The notes under the pieces are model-generated. The model did no database searches. It was given only the letters and a program-made list of their open reading frames with translations, and had not been told where the DNA came from. 64,000 bases of DNA, taken from Steroidobacteraceae bacterium. GTDB lineage: Bacteria; Pseudomonadota; Gammaproteobacteria; Steroidobacterales; Steroidobacteraceae. Position numbers and translations under genes: made by a program. The DNA lies in assembly GCA_025458905.1 (NCBI GenBank), contig JALORN010000015.1, positions 1 through 64,000 on the forward strand. Reading direction: 5' to 3'. Of this stretch, positions 54,286 through 62,758 are shown one piece after another. How positions within the stretch are numbered: the first letter of the stretch is position 1; every line of letters starts with the position of its first letter.

Positions 54286-56286
54286 ATGATCATCGTTCAG
54301 GAGCGCTGGAATGCCGCCGACGCCGCGTCGCTCGCGGCGCTGCTGCAGGCCGCGCTCGCCGGAGCGCCGCCGCAGGACGAGCCGCAGCTGGTGCTGCTGC
54401 CGCTGGCCGATGGCGGCGGCGAGGCCGGCGAAGCGGCCTGCCTCGCGCGCATCGGGGGCCTCGCGGCGCGCTGCGGGGCGTTCGTCGCCGGTGCGGTGAC
54501 TTATGCGACGGGCACGGTGGGGTTCCTCGTCGATCCACAGGGCCGGGCGGTGCTGCGCGCGCCGAAGACCCTGCCCGACCTCGCCGAGGGCTACGCGGAC
54601 GCCCCGAGTGCGCTGGCCGCCGCGGCGCCGTTCGAGGTCGCGCGCCTGCCCCTCGGCCAGGTCGCGCTGCTGGTCGGCGAGGATGCGACCGCCCCGCACC
54701 TGGTGCGCGCCGCGATGTGGCGCGGCGCCGAGATCCTGCTGAACCCGTCGCGCGAGTCGAACGACGGCCAGTTCGCGATCCGCCAGCAGGCGCGCATGGC
54801 GCGCGCCTACGAGAACCACCTGTGCCTCGCCACCGCCTCGCCGCTGTCGATGCTGCGCGACGGCGGCTTCGAGGAGCGACTGCCGCCCGCCTCGGCCCTC
54901 TACGACGAGTGGGCCCAGCCGGTGCGGGCCGCCGGCGGCGAGAGCTTCCTGCGCGTCGCGCTCGACGTCGAGGCGGTGCGCCGCCGGCGCGCGGAGTTCT
55001 TCGGCAACCTGTGCGTCAGCACGCGCCCGACGATCTACGCGCCCGGCTATCGCGCCGCGATCGCCGCGGAGGGCCCGTCGCCGGGCCGGCCGACGGCGGG
55101 CGGTGCCGGGCCGTCGCCGGCGCCCGCGACGCGCGCGGCCTGGCAGGCCGAGGGGCGGCGACGGGCGACCGGGTACGCGACCGCGCACCCGCGGCGCGCC
55201 GACGCGATCGACCGCTACGACGTGCTGCTCGGCCAGGTCACGGTGCGCCACGTCGTCGATGCGGCCTCGGCGGATGCCGTGATCCGCCGCAACCTCGACC
55301 ACGCGCTGGAGCTGACGGGGCGATTCGCGGCGGCGCCGGACACGCGCCTCGTGGTGTTCCCCGAGTTCTTCCTGCAGGGCTCGAAGATGGGGCGCATGCC
55401 GCAGCTCTTCCCGGTTGCCGGCATCGACCTGCGTTCCAGCCCGCACGTGGAGCGCCTGGCGCGCTTCGCCCAGGATCACAAGGTGCACCTCTGCGGGGCG
55501 GTGCTCGAGATCGACCCGGACTGGCCCGGTCACCTGTTCAACACCGCGTTCATCCTCGACGACCGCGGCGAGCTGGTGCATCGCTACCGCAAGATCCAGT
55601 GCGCCGACGTCTTCGGCTTCATGGACACCACGCCCGGCAGCGTGCTCGACCGCTACCTCGACCGCTACGGCTACGAGGGGCTGTTCCCGGTGGCCGATAC
55701 CCGGCTCGGCCGGCTCGCGACCGCGATCTGCTTCGACATGAACTTCCCCGAGCTGCACCGCGCGCTGGCGCTGCGCGGCGCGGAACTGCTGCTGCACCCG
55801 ACCGCCGAGCCGCACAACGTCCGGCGCCGTGCCTGGGAGAACGGGCGCCAGGTGCGCGCCTGGGAGAACACGATGTACGTGCTCTCGGCCGCGCTGGGCG
55901 GCGAATACTGGGAGCCCGACGGCGAGCTGTCGTTGTTCTCGCGCGGGCACTCCAAGGTGGTGAACTTCGACGGCACGGTGCAGAGCGTCGCCGACGGGCC
56001 GGGCGCGGTGCCGCTCGCCGGCCAGGTCGACCTGCGGGCGCTGCGCGAAGCGCGGGCCGAGGCGCGGCTCTGCCCGCTGCTGTGGGACGAGCCACGGGTC
56101 TACGAGGCCGTCTATTCCGGCACCGTGACGATCCCCGACAACCTGATGCAGGGGCCGGACGATCGTCCCTACGCCGGCGGCAGGGCGTTGAACGAGGCGA
56201 TCGCGCGCCTGACCGCCGCCGGCGTGTTCGTGGCGCCGCGACGCGCGGCGCGCACCGCCGACGCGCTCGCCAGCGGGGGATACTGA
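54286..56286 (+). CDS. double-domain carbon-nitrogen hydrolase 1 (dead N-domain, active-looking C-domain)
   Basis: 666 residues. The N-terminal CN-hydrolase fold (about 1-255) lost two catalytic residues. Its Glu position is Leu40 (LVLLPLADG) and its Cys position aligns with Gly131 (LLVGEDATAP); Lys94 remains. A Pro/Ala-rich linker (about 265-300) leads to a complete C-terminal domain with Glu360 (VVFPEFFLQG), Lys436 (YRKIQCADV) and Cys482 (ATAICFDMNFPEL), the nitrilase triad. It should hydrolyse an amide, nitrile or N-carbamoyl substrate. ATG 54286 is used. It is followed by the TonB receptor gene after 107 bases. Confidence 0.9.
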   Translation: MIIVQERWNAADAASLAALLQAALAGAPPQDEPQLVLLPLADGGGEAGEAACLARIGGLAARCGAFVAGAVTYATGTVGFLVDPQGRAVLRAPKTLPDLAEGYADAPSALAAAAPFEVARLPLGQVALLVGEDATAPHLVRAAMWRGAEILLNPSRESNDGQFAIRQQARMARAYENHLCLATASPLSMLRDGGFEERLPPASALYDEWAQPVRAAGGESFLRVALDVEAVRRRRAEFFGNLCVSTRPTIYAPGYRAAIAAEGPSPGRPTAGGAGPSPAPATRAAWQAEGRRRATGYATAHPRRADAIDRYDVLLGQVTVRHVVDAASADAVIRRNLDHALELTGRFAAAPDTRLVVFPEFFLQGSKMGRMPQLFPVAGIDLRSSPHVERLARFAQDHKVHLCGAVLEIDPDWPGHLFNTAFILDDRGELVHRYRKIQCADVFGFMDTTPGSVLDRYLDRYGYEGLFPVADTRLGRLATAICFDMNFPELHRALALRGAELLLHPTAEPHNVRRRAWENGRQVRAWENTMYVLSAALGGEYWEPDGELSLFSRGHSKVVNFDGTVQSVADGPGAVPLAGQVDLRALREARAEARLCPLLWDEPRVYEAVYSGTVTIPDNLMQGPDDRPYAGGRALNEAIARLTAAGVFVAPRRAARTADALASGGY

Positions 56287-56393
56287 GCAGGGCTGCCGGC
56301 CCCGGGAGGGGCAGGCCGGCCGGGCGGCGCGCCGCGTCGCCGGTTCGTGCAGGACAAGCGTGCCCCGCAGGGGCCAACAGGGGGAGGAGCGTG

Positions 56394-58931
56394 ATGCAAG
56401 GCAGACAGACGGCCGCGACGCGGGTCGCGGCGACGCTGCTCGCGGCGCTGGCGGTGACGCCGGCGGCGTGGGCGCAGGAGCAGGGCCGCGGCGAGGGCGC
56501 CGGGGGACTGGAGGAGATCGTGGTGTCGGCGCGCAAGCGCGAGGAGGCGCTGCTCGAGGTGCCGATCGCGATCACCGCGTTCTCGGCCGAGCAGCTCGAG
56601 GACGCGCAGATCTTCGACCTGCGGCAGATGACCTTCCTCGCGCCCGGCATGACGTTCCAGGCGGTCGGCGGCAATGGCCCGGGCGGGCGCTACAACTCGA
56701 ACCTGATCTTCCGCGGCATGACCAATTCCGCGCCGCTGCCGCGCCAGCAGACCGGCGCCGTGTTCGTCGATGGCGTCTACGTGCTCGGTGGCGTCGCCTC
56801 GGTCAACACCGTCGACGTCGAGCGCGTCGAGGTGCTGAAGGGTCCGCAGAGCGCCTACTTCGGCCGCAACACCTTCGGCGGCGCCGTCAACTTCATCACC
56901 CGCAATCCGGGCGAGGCCTTCAAGGGCTCGGTCACCACCGACCTCGACAGCTTCGGCACCACGAATGCCACGCTGAGCCTCGAAGGGCCGCTGCTCGGCG
57001 AGAAGCTCTCCGGGCGGCTGGCGGTGCTGCGCTACGACCGTGTCGGGCACTACACCGCCAACGACGGCGGCCGGCTCGGCGACGAGAACACGGTCTCGGT
57101 GACCGGCACGCTCTATTCCAAGCCCACCGACAACTTCTGGGCGCGCGTGCGCCTGCACTACCAGGAGGACGAGGACGGCGCGCCGGCGACCGTGCAGCTG
57201 AGCGGCGGCCTGCACGGCAACTCGTGCGCGGGCCGCACCTACCGCGGCCGCAACAACGACGGCACGCCGCGGACCTTCGCCGTCTCGCTGCCGTACTTCT
57301 GCTCCGGCGTCCCGACGATCGGCGAGCTCGGCGAGCGCAACATCGTCTCGACCAACACGACGCTCGCGAGCCCGCTGCTGACCGGCGCCGGGGCGCCGAA
57401 CGCGCTGTTCAACGCGTTCGTCGGCAATTCGCTGAACGACCCGCTGCTGGCGGATGCGCCCCGGCTCGACAACATCGGCATGCGGCGCGAGATCCTGCGC
57501 CTCTCCGCGCAGGCGGAGTACGAGTTCGGCAACGGCATCACCGCGGCGCTGAACCTCGGCTTCAACGAGAACGACACCAACGCGATCACCGACCCCGACC
57601 GCGCCGACATCGAGAACGTGTACACCGCGGCGCCGGCGCTGTTCGAGGATCGCACGGTCGAGCTGCGCTTCGCCTCCGGGCAGGAGCAGCGGCTGCGCTG
57701 GCTGCTCGGCGCGAACTACTACAAGGGCGACTTCGTCGCGCACACCAATGGCTCGGTGATCTGGCAGGTGCCGACGATCCGGCCGATGGCGCCGCCGTTC
57801 TTCCCCACCACCGCGGTGCGCAACACGCCGGCGAACCGCGACGGCGAGAACGCGGTCGTGCAGGGCGTGTTCGGCTCGCTCGACTTCGACCTCACCGACA
57901 CGCTCAGCCTCACCGCCGAGATCCGCTACCAGGAGGACGAGACCACCCTCGGTGCGCCGGTCGATCCGGGCGGCATCCAGCCGATGACGGCCACCTTCAC
58001 CGACACCATGCCGCGCGCGATCCTCAAGTGGCAGCCCTCGCCGTCGACCAACGTGTATGCGAGCTGGTCGAAGGGCGTCCTGCCGGGCCAGTTCAACACC
58101 CAGTACATCAACGCCCCGGCGTTCCAGCGCGCGCAGATCGAGGCTGCGTTCCCCGGCGTCAGCGAGCTCGCGCCCTCGCAGGAACTGGAGAGCCTCGAGA
58201 TCGGCGTCAAGCAGCGGCTGTTCGACGACCGGTTCGAGTACTCCGTCGCCGTCTACGACATGGACTGGACCAGCATGCTGTCGGGCTCGGCGCTGGTGGT
58301 GCAGACGTCCGCGACCAACCCGACGCCGCTGATCCTCACCGGCGTGCTGATCCCCGGTGACTCCCGGCTGCGCGGCATCGAGTTCGAGGGCACGGCGCTG
58401 ATCACCGACAACTGGGACGTGAACCTGCGCCTCGACCTGATGGACACCGAGTACGTCACGTTCTTCCAGCCGTTCGTCGCCCAGCTCACCAGCCAGACGA
58501 GCCGCTTCGACGGCAACACGCTGCCACGCGTGCCGCAGCGCAACGCGAGCCTGTCCTCCACGTATCGCGGGCGCGTGAACGCGGACTGGGGCTGGTTCCT
58601 GCGTGGCGACCTGCTCTACACGGGGAAGGCCTGGGACAGCGAAGCCAACATCGTGCAGGTCAACGACTTCGCGCGCGTCAACATGCGTCTCGGCTTCGAG
58701 CGCGACAACCTCTCGGTCGAGTTGTTCGCGACCAACCTGTTCGACAACGACGACTGGGACTACGGCTTCCGCAGCGTGTCGTTCCGCGAGCCGGGTGGGC
58801 AGCAGTTCGTGCCGCTGCCGGCCGCGGCGCTGCCGCCGGGCTCGCCGCCGACCTTCGGCTTCCAGCAGGGCATGATCGTGCAGCCGCCCGACAAGCGCGC
58901 GATCGGCCTGCGCTTCCGCTTCGACTTCTGA
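56394..58931 (+). CDS. TonB-dependent outer-membrane receptor
   Basis: 845 residues. A signal peptide (VAATLLAALAVTPAAWAQ) precedes a TonB-box-like EEIVVSARKREEALLEVP. The plug includes LRQMTFLAPGMTFQAVGG and VERVEVLKGPQSAYFGRNTF, and the 22-strand barrel ends in KRAIGLRFRFDF. This is a sphingomonad/gammaproteobacterial type used for aromatic, polymer-derived or siderophore-like ligands. GGGGGAGGAGC precedes GTG-ATG at 56391-56396. An inverted repeat GCCGGCC/GGCCGGC (56295-56320) between the nitrilase gene and this one could be an RNA hairpin. Confidence 0.93.
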   Translation: MQGRQTAATRVAATLLAALAVTPAAWAQEQGRGEGAGGLEEIVVSARKREEALLEVPIAITAFSAEQLEDAQIFDLRQMTFLAPGMTFQAVGGNGPGGRYNSNLIFRGMTNSAPLPRQQTGAVFVDGVYVLGGVASVNTVDVERVEVLKGPQSAYFGRNTFGGAVNFITRNPGEAFKGSVTTDLDSFGTTNATLSLEGPLLGEKLSGRLAVLRYDRVGHYTANDGGRLGDENTVSVTGTLYSKPTDNFWARVRLHYQEDEDGAPATVQLSGGLHGNSCAGRTYRGRNNDGTPRTFAVSLPYFCSGVPTIGELGERNIVSTNTTLASPLLTGAGAPNALFNAFVGNSLNDPLLADAPRLDNIGMRREILRLSAQAEYEFGNGITAALNLGFNENDTNAITDPDRADIENVYTAAPALFEDRTVELRFASGQEQRLRWLLGANYYKGDFVAHTNGSVIWQVPTIRPMAPPFFPTTAVRNTPANRDGENAVVQGVFGSLDFDLTDTLSLTAEIRYQEDETTLGAPVDPGGIQPMTATFTDTMPRAILKWQPSPSTNVYASWSKGVLPGQFNTQYINAPAFQRAQIEAAFPGVSELAPSQELESLEIGVKQRLFDDRFEYSVAVYDMDWTSMLSGSALVVQTSATNPTPLILTGVLIPGDSRLRGIEFEGTALITDNWDVNLRLDLMDTEYVTFFQPFVAQLTSQTSRFDGNTLPRVPQRNASLSSTYRGRVNADWGWFLRGDLLYTGKAWDSEANIVQVNDFARVNMRLGFERDNLSVELFATNLFDNDDWDYGFRSVSFREPGGQQFVPLPAAALPPGSPPTFGFQQGMIVQPPDKRAIGLRFRFDF

Positions 58932-58932
58932 T

Positions 58933-59577
58933 TCAGCCGCGGGACGCGGGCGCCGGCGGACGGGGTACCGCCGGCGCCCGCACCTGGAAGCGCGTGCGCC
59001 GCTCGGCACGCGCGGCCTCGATGCCCGCCGGCTCGATCCGCCGGTAGCGGAACACGCTGATCCCCTTCAGCTGGCCGAGTCGCGAGTTCGGCCGCGTCTC
59101 GCCGGTCGCCGGGTCGCGAAGTGGCCGGTTGTAGTAGTCCGCCTCGAGCGCCGTGTACCAGAAGCCGTAGTTCGCCGTCACGAGCACGGTGTCGCCCGAC
59201 AACGTGTGCCACATGCGATAGCGCGAAGCGCCGGTCTCCACGTCTCGCTGGTCGCGCATCACAGAGTGCGCGTCCACCGGCACGAAGCGCCCGTCGGCGC
59301 CGAAGTCGAGCGCGCCGGCCGCGTCGAGGCGGCCGCGCTGCACCGAGGCGACCTCGAAGCCCTCGTCCGGCGGCAGCGTGCCGCCCGCGGCGCGCCGTGC
59401 GAGCTCGCTCGGCGCGTACTGCTTCCACTCGTGGATCGCCACCTCCCCGCCGGGGAGGACCTCGATCCGCAGCACGTTGCCGTACTGGGGGATGATCGGC
59501 TGCATCGCGCCGTCGAAGTAGGAAGCCTCGCCGGCCCAAGCGCCCGCGGCGCGCGCCCAGAACGTCCCGTCAGCCAT
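58933..59577 (-). CDS. unrecognised protein of the nitrilase cluster
   Basis: 214 residues, no signal peptide or TM helix. Alternating aromatic/hydrophobic strands (FWARAAGAWAGEASYFDGAM, VLRIEVLPGGEVAIHEWKQY, TLSGDTVLVTANYGFWYTAL, LKGISVFRYRRIEP) suggest a beta-barrel such as a calycin fold, but I recognise no family. A strong GGAGGAGCGAG precedes ATG 59577. The stop is one base from the convergent receptor stop, and the divergent iclR starts 296 bases away. It probably serves the same substrate as its neighbours; this is inference. Confidence 0.75.
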   Translation of the reverse strand: MADGTFWARAAGAWAGEASYFDGAMQPIIPQYGNVLRIEVLPGGEVAIHEWKQYAPSELARRAAGGTLPPDEGFEVASVQRGRLDAAGALDFGADGRFVPVDAHSVMRDQRDVETGASRYRMWHTLSGDTVLVTANYGFWYTALEADYYNRPLRDPATGETRPNSRLGQLKGISVFRYRRIEPAGIEAARAERRTRFQVRAPAVPRPPAPASRG

Positions 59578-59872
59578 CTCGCTCCTCCGCGGTCGGTGCC
59601 GCCGCGCCCGGATCCTACAACGGCCGCCCGGCGGTGGCGGCGCGGCGTCGGGTAGGGCGGCGCTTCGCGCGAGGCCGGCGAGGCCGCGTCGACGAGCCGC
59701 CGGCGCTGCAATCGCTTCCCGCGGCGCCTCGGCAGCCCGCCTGCCGGTCGCGCAGTCCGCATTCGCCACGCGAGGAGGGCCCGCCCCGCGGTGGTCTGCT
59801 TCTTGAGACAACTGTTTCATCTGGTGAACGCCCGCGGATCGAGGCATCCTGCGCACCCCCGGGGAGGACTCG
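59578..59872. promoter_or_regulatory. intergenic region between unrecognised gene and iclR, with palindrome at 59804-59819
   Basis: This holds promoters for both divergent genes. TGAGACA (59804-59810) and TGTTTCA (59813-59819) form a 16-base palindrome with one mismatch, 54 bases before the iclR ATG and just inside a TTGAGA -35-like hexamer (59803-59808). Its size suits an IclR-family operator. The remainder is GC-rich without other signals. Confidence 0.45.
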
Positions 59873-60664
59873 ATGGCAGGTTCGGTCAGCACGATTCGCA
59901 CGGCAGTCCGCGTGCTGCAGGTGCTCGCGGCGCTCAACGCGGAGCATCCGGCGGGGGCGGCGCTGGTCGCACGCCGCCTGCAGATGTCGCGGGCGACGAC
60001 GTACCGTTTCCTCGAGACGCTGGTCGACGCGGGCTACGCCACCAAGGACCCGGTCTCGGGGCATTACTCGCCCTCGCAGCTGGTGCGCTCGCTGAGCTGT
60101 GGCTTCGAGGACGAGCAGTGGCTCGCGCAGGCGGCGAAGCCGGTGATCCAGGCGGTCGGGCGCGAGCTGATCTGGCCGCTCGCGATCGCGACCCTGTCCG
60201 GCCCGGGCATGCTGCTGCGCGAGAGCACCGACATGCAGAGCCCGCTCGTGGTCAACCGCTTCGCGCCCGGTCGGCGCATCAGCCTGCTGGGCACGGCTTC
60301 GGGGCGCGTCTACCTCGCGTACTGCGGCGACGAGCAGCGCGAGACGCTGCTCGACATCCTCAGCACCTCGACCGACCCGGAGGACGCGGCGATCGCCGAT
60401 CGCGCCGCGGTGCGCCGCGACCTCGCCGCGATCCGCGAGGCGGGCTATGCGACCAGCCGGCGCGCGCAGCGCGTGACCCACCAGTGCGCGATCGCCGTGC
60501 CGGTGCTCGGCAACGGGCGCGTGCTCGCGAGCCTCAGCATCCGCTATGCCGACACGGCGGTGCGCCGGTCGGTGGCGCTGCAGCGCTTCCTGCCGAAGCT
60601 GCAGAAGGCCGCCGGGGAGATCGGCCGAGCCTTCGAGGCCAGCGTGTCCGGCGACGCCCGGTGA
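59873..60664 (+). CDS. IclR-family transcriptional regulator
   Basis: 263 residues: an N-terminal winged HTH (IRTAVRVLQVLAALNAEHPA, RRLQMSRATTYRFLETLVDA, SGHYSPSQLVRSLS) and the C-terminal effector-binding domain (TASGRVYLAYCGDEQRETLL, QRVTHQCAIAVPVLGNGRVL). IclR proteins usually bind a small-molecule pathway intermediate and control catabolic genes. It is flanked by the unrecognised gene and the second nitrilase, so it is the obvious candidate regulator of the cluster. Confidence 0.93.
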   Translation: MAGSVSTIRTAVRVLQVLAALNAEHPAGAALVARRLQMSRATTYRFLETLVDAGYATKDPVSGHYSPSQLVRSLSCGFEDEQWLAQAAKPVIQAVGRELIWPLAIATLSGPGMLLRESTDMQSPLVVNRFAPGRRISLLGTASGRVYLAYCGDEQRETLLDILSTSTDPEDAAIADRAAVRRDLAAIREAGYATSRRAQRVTHQCAIAVPVLGNGRVLASLSIRYADTAVRRSVALQRFLPKLQKAAGEIGRAFEASVSGDAR

Positions 60665-60709
60665 GCCTTTGCGGCTGATGCCGCGCCGGCGCCGCGCTGG
60701 CGGCGCGGC

Positions 60710-62758
60710 TCAGACGCTGTCGGGCAGGCTGGCGCGCGCGGCGGCGACGCCCGGGGCGACGTAGACGCCGCGCTCGAGGTAGGTCTCGATCCGCCGCCGC
60801 AGCTGCCGCCCGCCCGCGTACGGGTTCACCTGCGGGTCGCCCGCCCACAGGTCGTTCGGCAGGCCGACGTCGCCGGCATATGCCTCGGCGTACACCGCGG
60901 GGTCGTCCCAGAGCGCGAGGTTCAGCAGCGGGTTGGCACGCGCACGACGCAGCGCGGCGAGATCGATCGCGACGCGGAACGCGACCGGGCCGGGACCGTC
61001 GACCGTGCCCTCGACGCTGCCATCGAAACGCACGATCCGCGAGTGGCCGCGCCGGAAGAAGGTCAGCGTGTCCGAGTCGTGCGTCAGGTGCTCGCCGCCG
61101 TCGATCGCCGACAGCAGGTAGCAGCCGTTCTCGTAGGCGCGGATGCGCCGCGCCGAGTCCCAGACCTCGCGCCCCGAGCCGCCGTGCGGCTCGGAGGAAG
61201 AATGCAGGATCACCTCGGCGCCGGCGCGCCGCAGGCCGTGCGCGACCTCGGGCACCATGTTGTCGAAGCAGATCATGTTGGCGAGGCGCCCGAGCGGCGT
61301 GTCCGCCACCGGGAACAGCGCGTCCGGGCCGAACGCGTCGAGGTACTGCGACAGCACGCTGCCGGGCGTGGTGTCGGGCAGCAGGCCCCAGACGTCGGCG
61401 CACTGGTTCTTGCGGTAGGTGTGCACCAGGTTGCCGGTGTCGTCCACCAGGAACGCCGAGTTGAACACCCGTCCCGGCATCCGCGGGTGGACCTCGAAGT
61501 TCTGGAAGGCCACCCAGACCTTGTGGCGCTGCGCGAACTCGCCGACGCGGTCGAACACCGGATGCGGGTGCGAGATCGCGAGCCGCGCCATGTCGTCGAC
61601 GGTGCGCTGCACGCCGCCTATGCCGCCGGGGCCGGTGAGCCAGAACTCCGGGAACACCACCAGGCGCACCGAGGGCAGGTTGGCGCGCGAGCCGGCGAGC
61701 TCCAGCGCCTCGTCCAGGTTGCGGCGGATCAGCGCCGCGGCATCGATTGAACGGTCGAGCGGGATCAGCCGCGCGCAGTGCTGCACCAGCAGCGCCTCGT
61801 ACTGCTCCTCGTGGCGCGCGTGCCGCGACGGCGCGCCGGCGCGCTGCTGCAGCCGGCGCCGTGCCTCGTCGCGCCACTGCGCGGCGGTGCGCGGCGCGGC
61901 GGGGGCCGGGCCCGCGGCCGCGGCATCGCGCAGGTAGCCGCGGGCATAGGTGTTGGCGCGCACCAGGGCCGGGAACGAACGGTGCGGGTTGACGCGGATC
62001 CGCCGCAGCAACTGCAGGTCGAGGTCCGGAAAGACGAAGGCCTCGCCGGCGCGGGCGCGCACCGCGGTGCCGGTGAGGCCGTAGAGCGCCGTCGCCGGGG
62101 GCAGCGCCAGCGTCGCACCGCCCTCGCTCACCGAGGCCGGGCTAGCGACCGCGACGAAGCAGGAGTTCTCGCCGGCGCGCGCGAAGCGCGCGACCTGCCG
62201 GATCTCGAAGTGGTCGTCGGAGCGCTCGCGGCAGGGGTTGAGGATCAGCTCCGCGCCGTGGAATGCCAGCGCGCGTGCATGGCTGCAGAAGAGGATGTCC
62301 TCGCCCGGCAGCAGCCCGACCTGGCCGAACGGCGTCGCCACCACCTCGAACGGCGCCTCGCGCCCGAGGGCGCAGGTCGAGTCGTCGAAGCCCTCGACCA
62401 GCTCGGGCGTGAGCTTCGCGGCGCGCAGCCGGGTGCGGCCGTCGTCGCCGACCAGGAACGCGACGACGTGCGGCGCATCCGGCGAGCCCGGCTCGGCGCC
62501 GGCGCGCACCTGCGCGGCGCCGCCGATCCACGCGCCGGCCTCGAGTGCCAAGGCGGCGAGGGAGGCGAGCAGCTCGGCCTCCGCCGGCCGCTCGGTCGCG
62601 CCCGCAGGCGGGGTGGCGAGCGGCAGCAGCACCAGCACCGGGCCGGGCTCGGCCTGGGCGCGGCGCGCCGCGCGCACCGCGGCCTCGAGCGGCGCGCGCA
62701 GGTCGGCGAGCGGCTCCCCGGCGCGCCACGGACACTGGGAAAGTACGAGCGAGCTCAT
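60710..62758 (-). CDS. double-domain carbon-nitrogen hydrolase 2 (paralogue of 54286-56286)
   Basis: 682 residues with the same layout as hydrolase 1. The N-domain again has Leu for the catalytic Glu (LVLLPLATPP) and Gly for the Cys (LLPGEDILFC), while a Lys is kept (RAAKLTPEL). The C-domain is complete: Glu371 (VVFPEFWLTG), Lys450 (YRKNQCADV) and Cys497 (ANMICFDNMVPEV). Both end with PYAGGR, then GV, VAP. ATG 62758 overlaps the carrier stop by one base (TGATG), so carrier and hydrolase are co-translated. Substrate unknown. Confidence 0.9.
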   Translation of the reverse strand: MSSLVLSQCPWRAGEPLADLRAPLEAAVRAARRAQAEPGPVLVLLPLATPPAGATERPAEAELLASLAALALEAGAWIGGAAQVRAGAEPGSPDAPHVVAFLVGDDGRTRLRAAKLTPELVEGFDDSTCALGREAPFEVVATPFGQVGLLPGEDILFCSHARALAFHGAELILNPCRERSDDHFEIRQVARFARAGENSCFVAVASPASVSEGGATLALPPATALYGLTGTAVRARAGEAFVFPDLDLQLLRRIRVNPHRSFPALVRANTYARGYLRDAAAAGPAPAAPRTAAQWRDEARRRLQQRAGAPSRHARHEEQYEALLVQHCARLIPLDRSIDAAALIRRNLDEALELAGSRANLPSVRLVVFPEFWLTGPGGIGGVQRTVDDMARLAISHPHPVFDRVGEFAQRHKVWVAFQNFEVHPRMPGRVFNSAFLVDDTGNLVHTYRKNQCADVWGLLPDTTPGSVLSQYLDAFGPDALFPVADTPLGRLANMICFDNMVPEVAHGLRRAGAEVILHSSSEPHGGSGREVWDSARRIRAYENGCYLLSAIDGGEHLTHDSDTLTFFRRGHSRIVRFDGSVEGTVDGPGPVAFRVAIDLAALRRARANPLLNLALWDDPAVYAEAYAGDVGLPNDLWAGDPQVNPYAGGRQLRRRIETYLERGVYVAPGVAAARASLPDSV

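Noticed and set aside
54717-56393. Upstream in-frame extension of the TonB receptor frame, giving 1404 codons
   Set aside because: This part overlaps hydrolase 1 in another frame and is Arg-rich; the receptor has its own signal peptide and ribosome binding site at 56391-56396.
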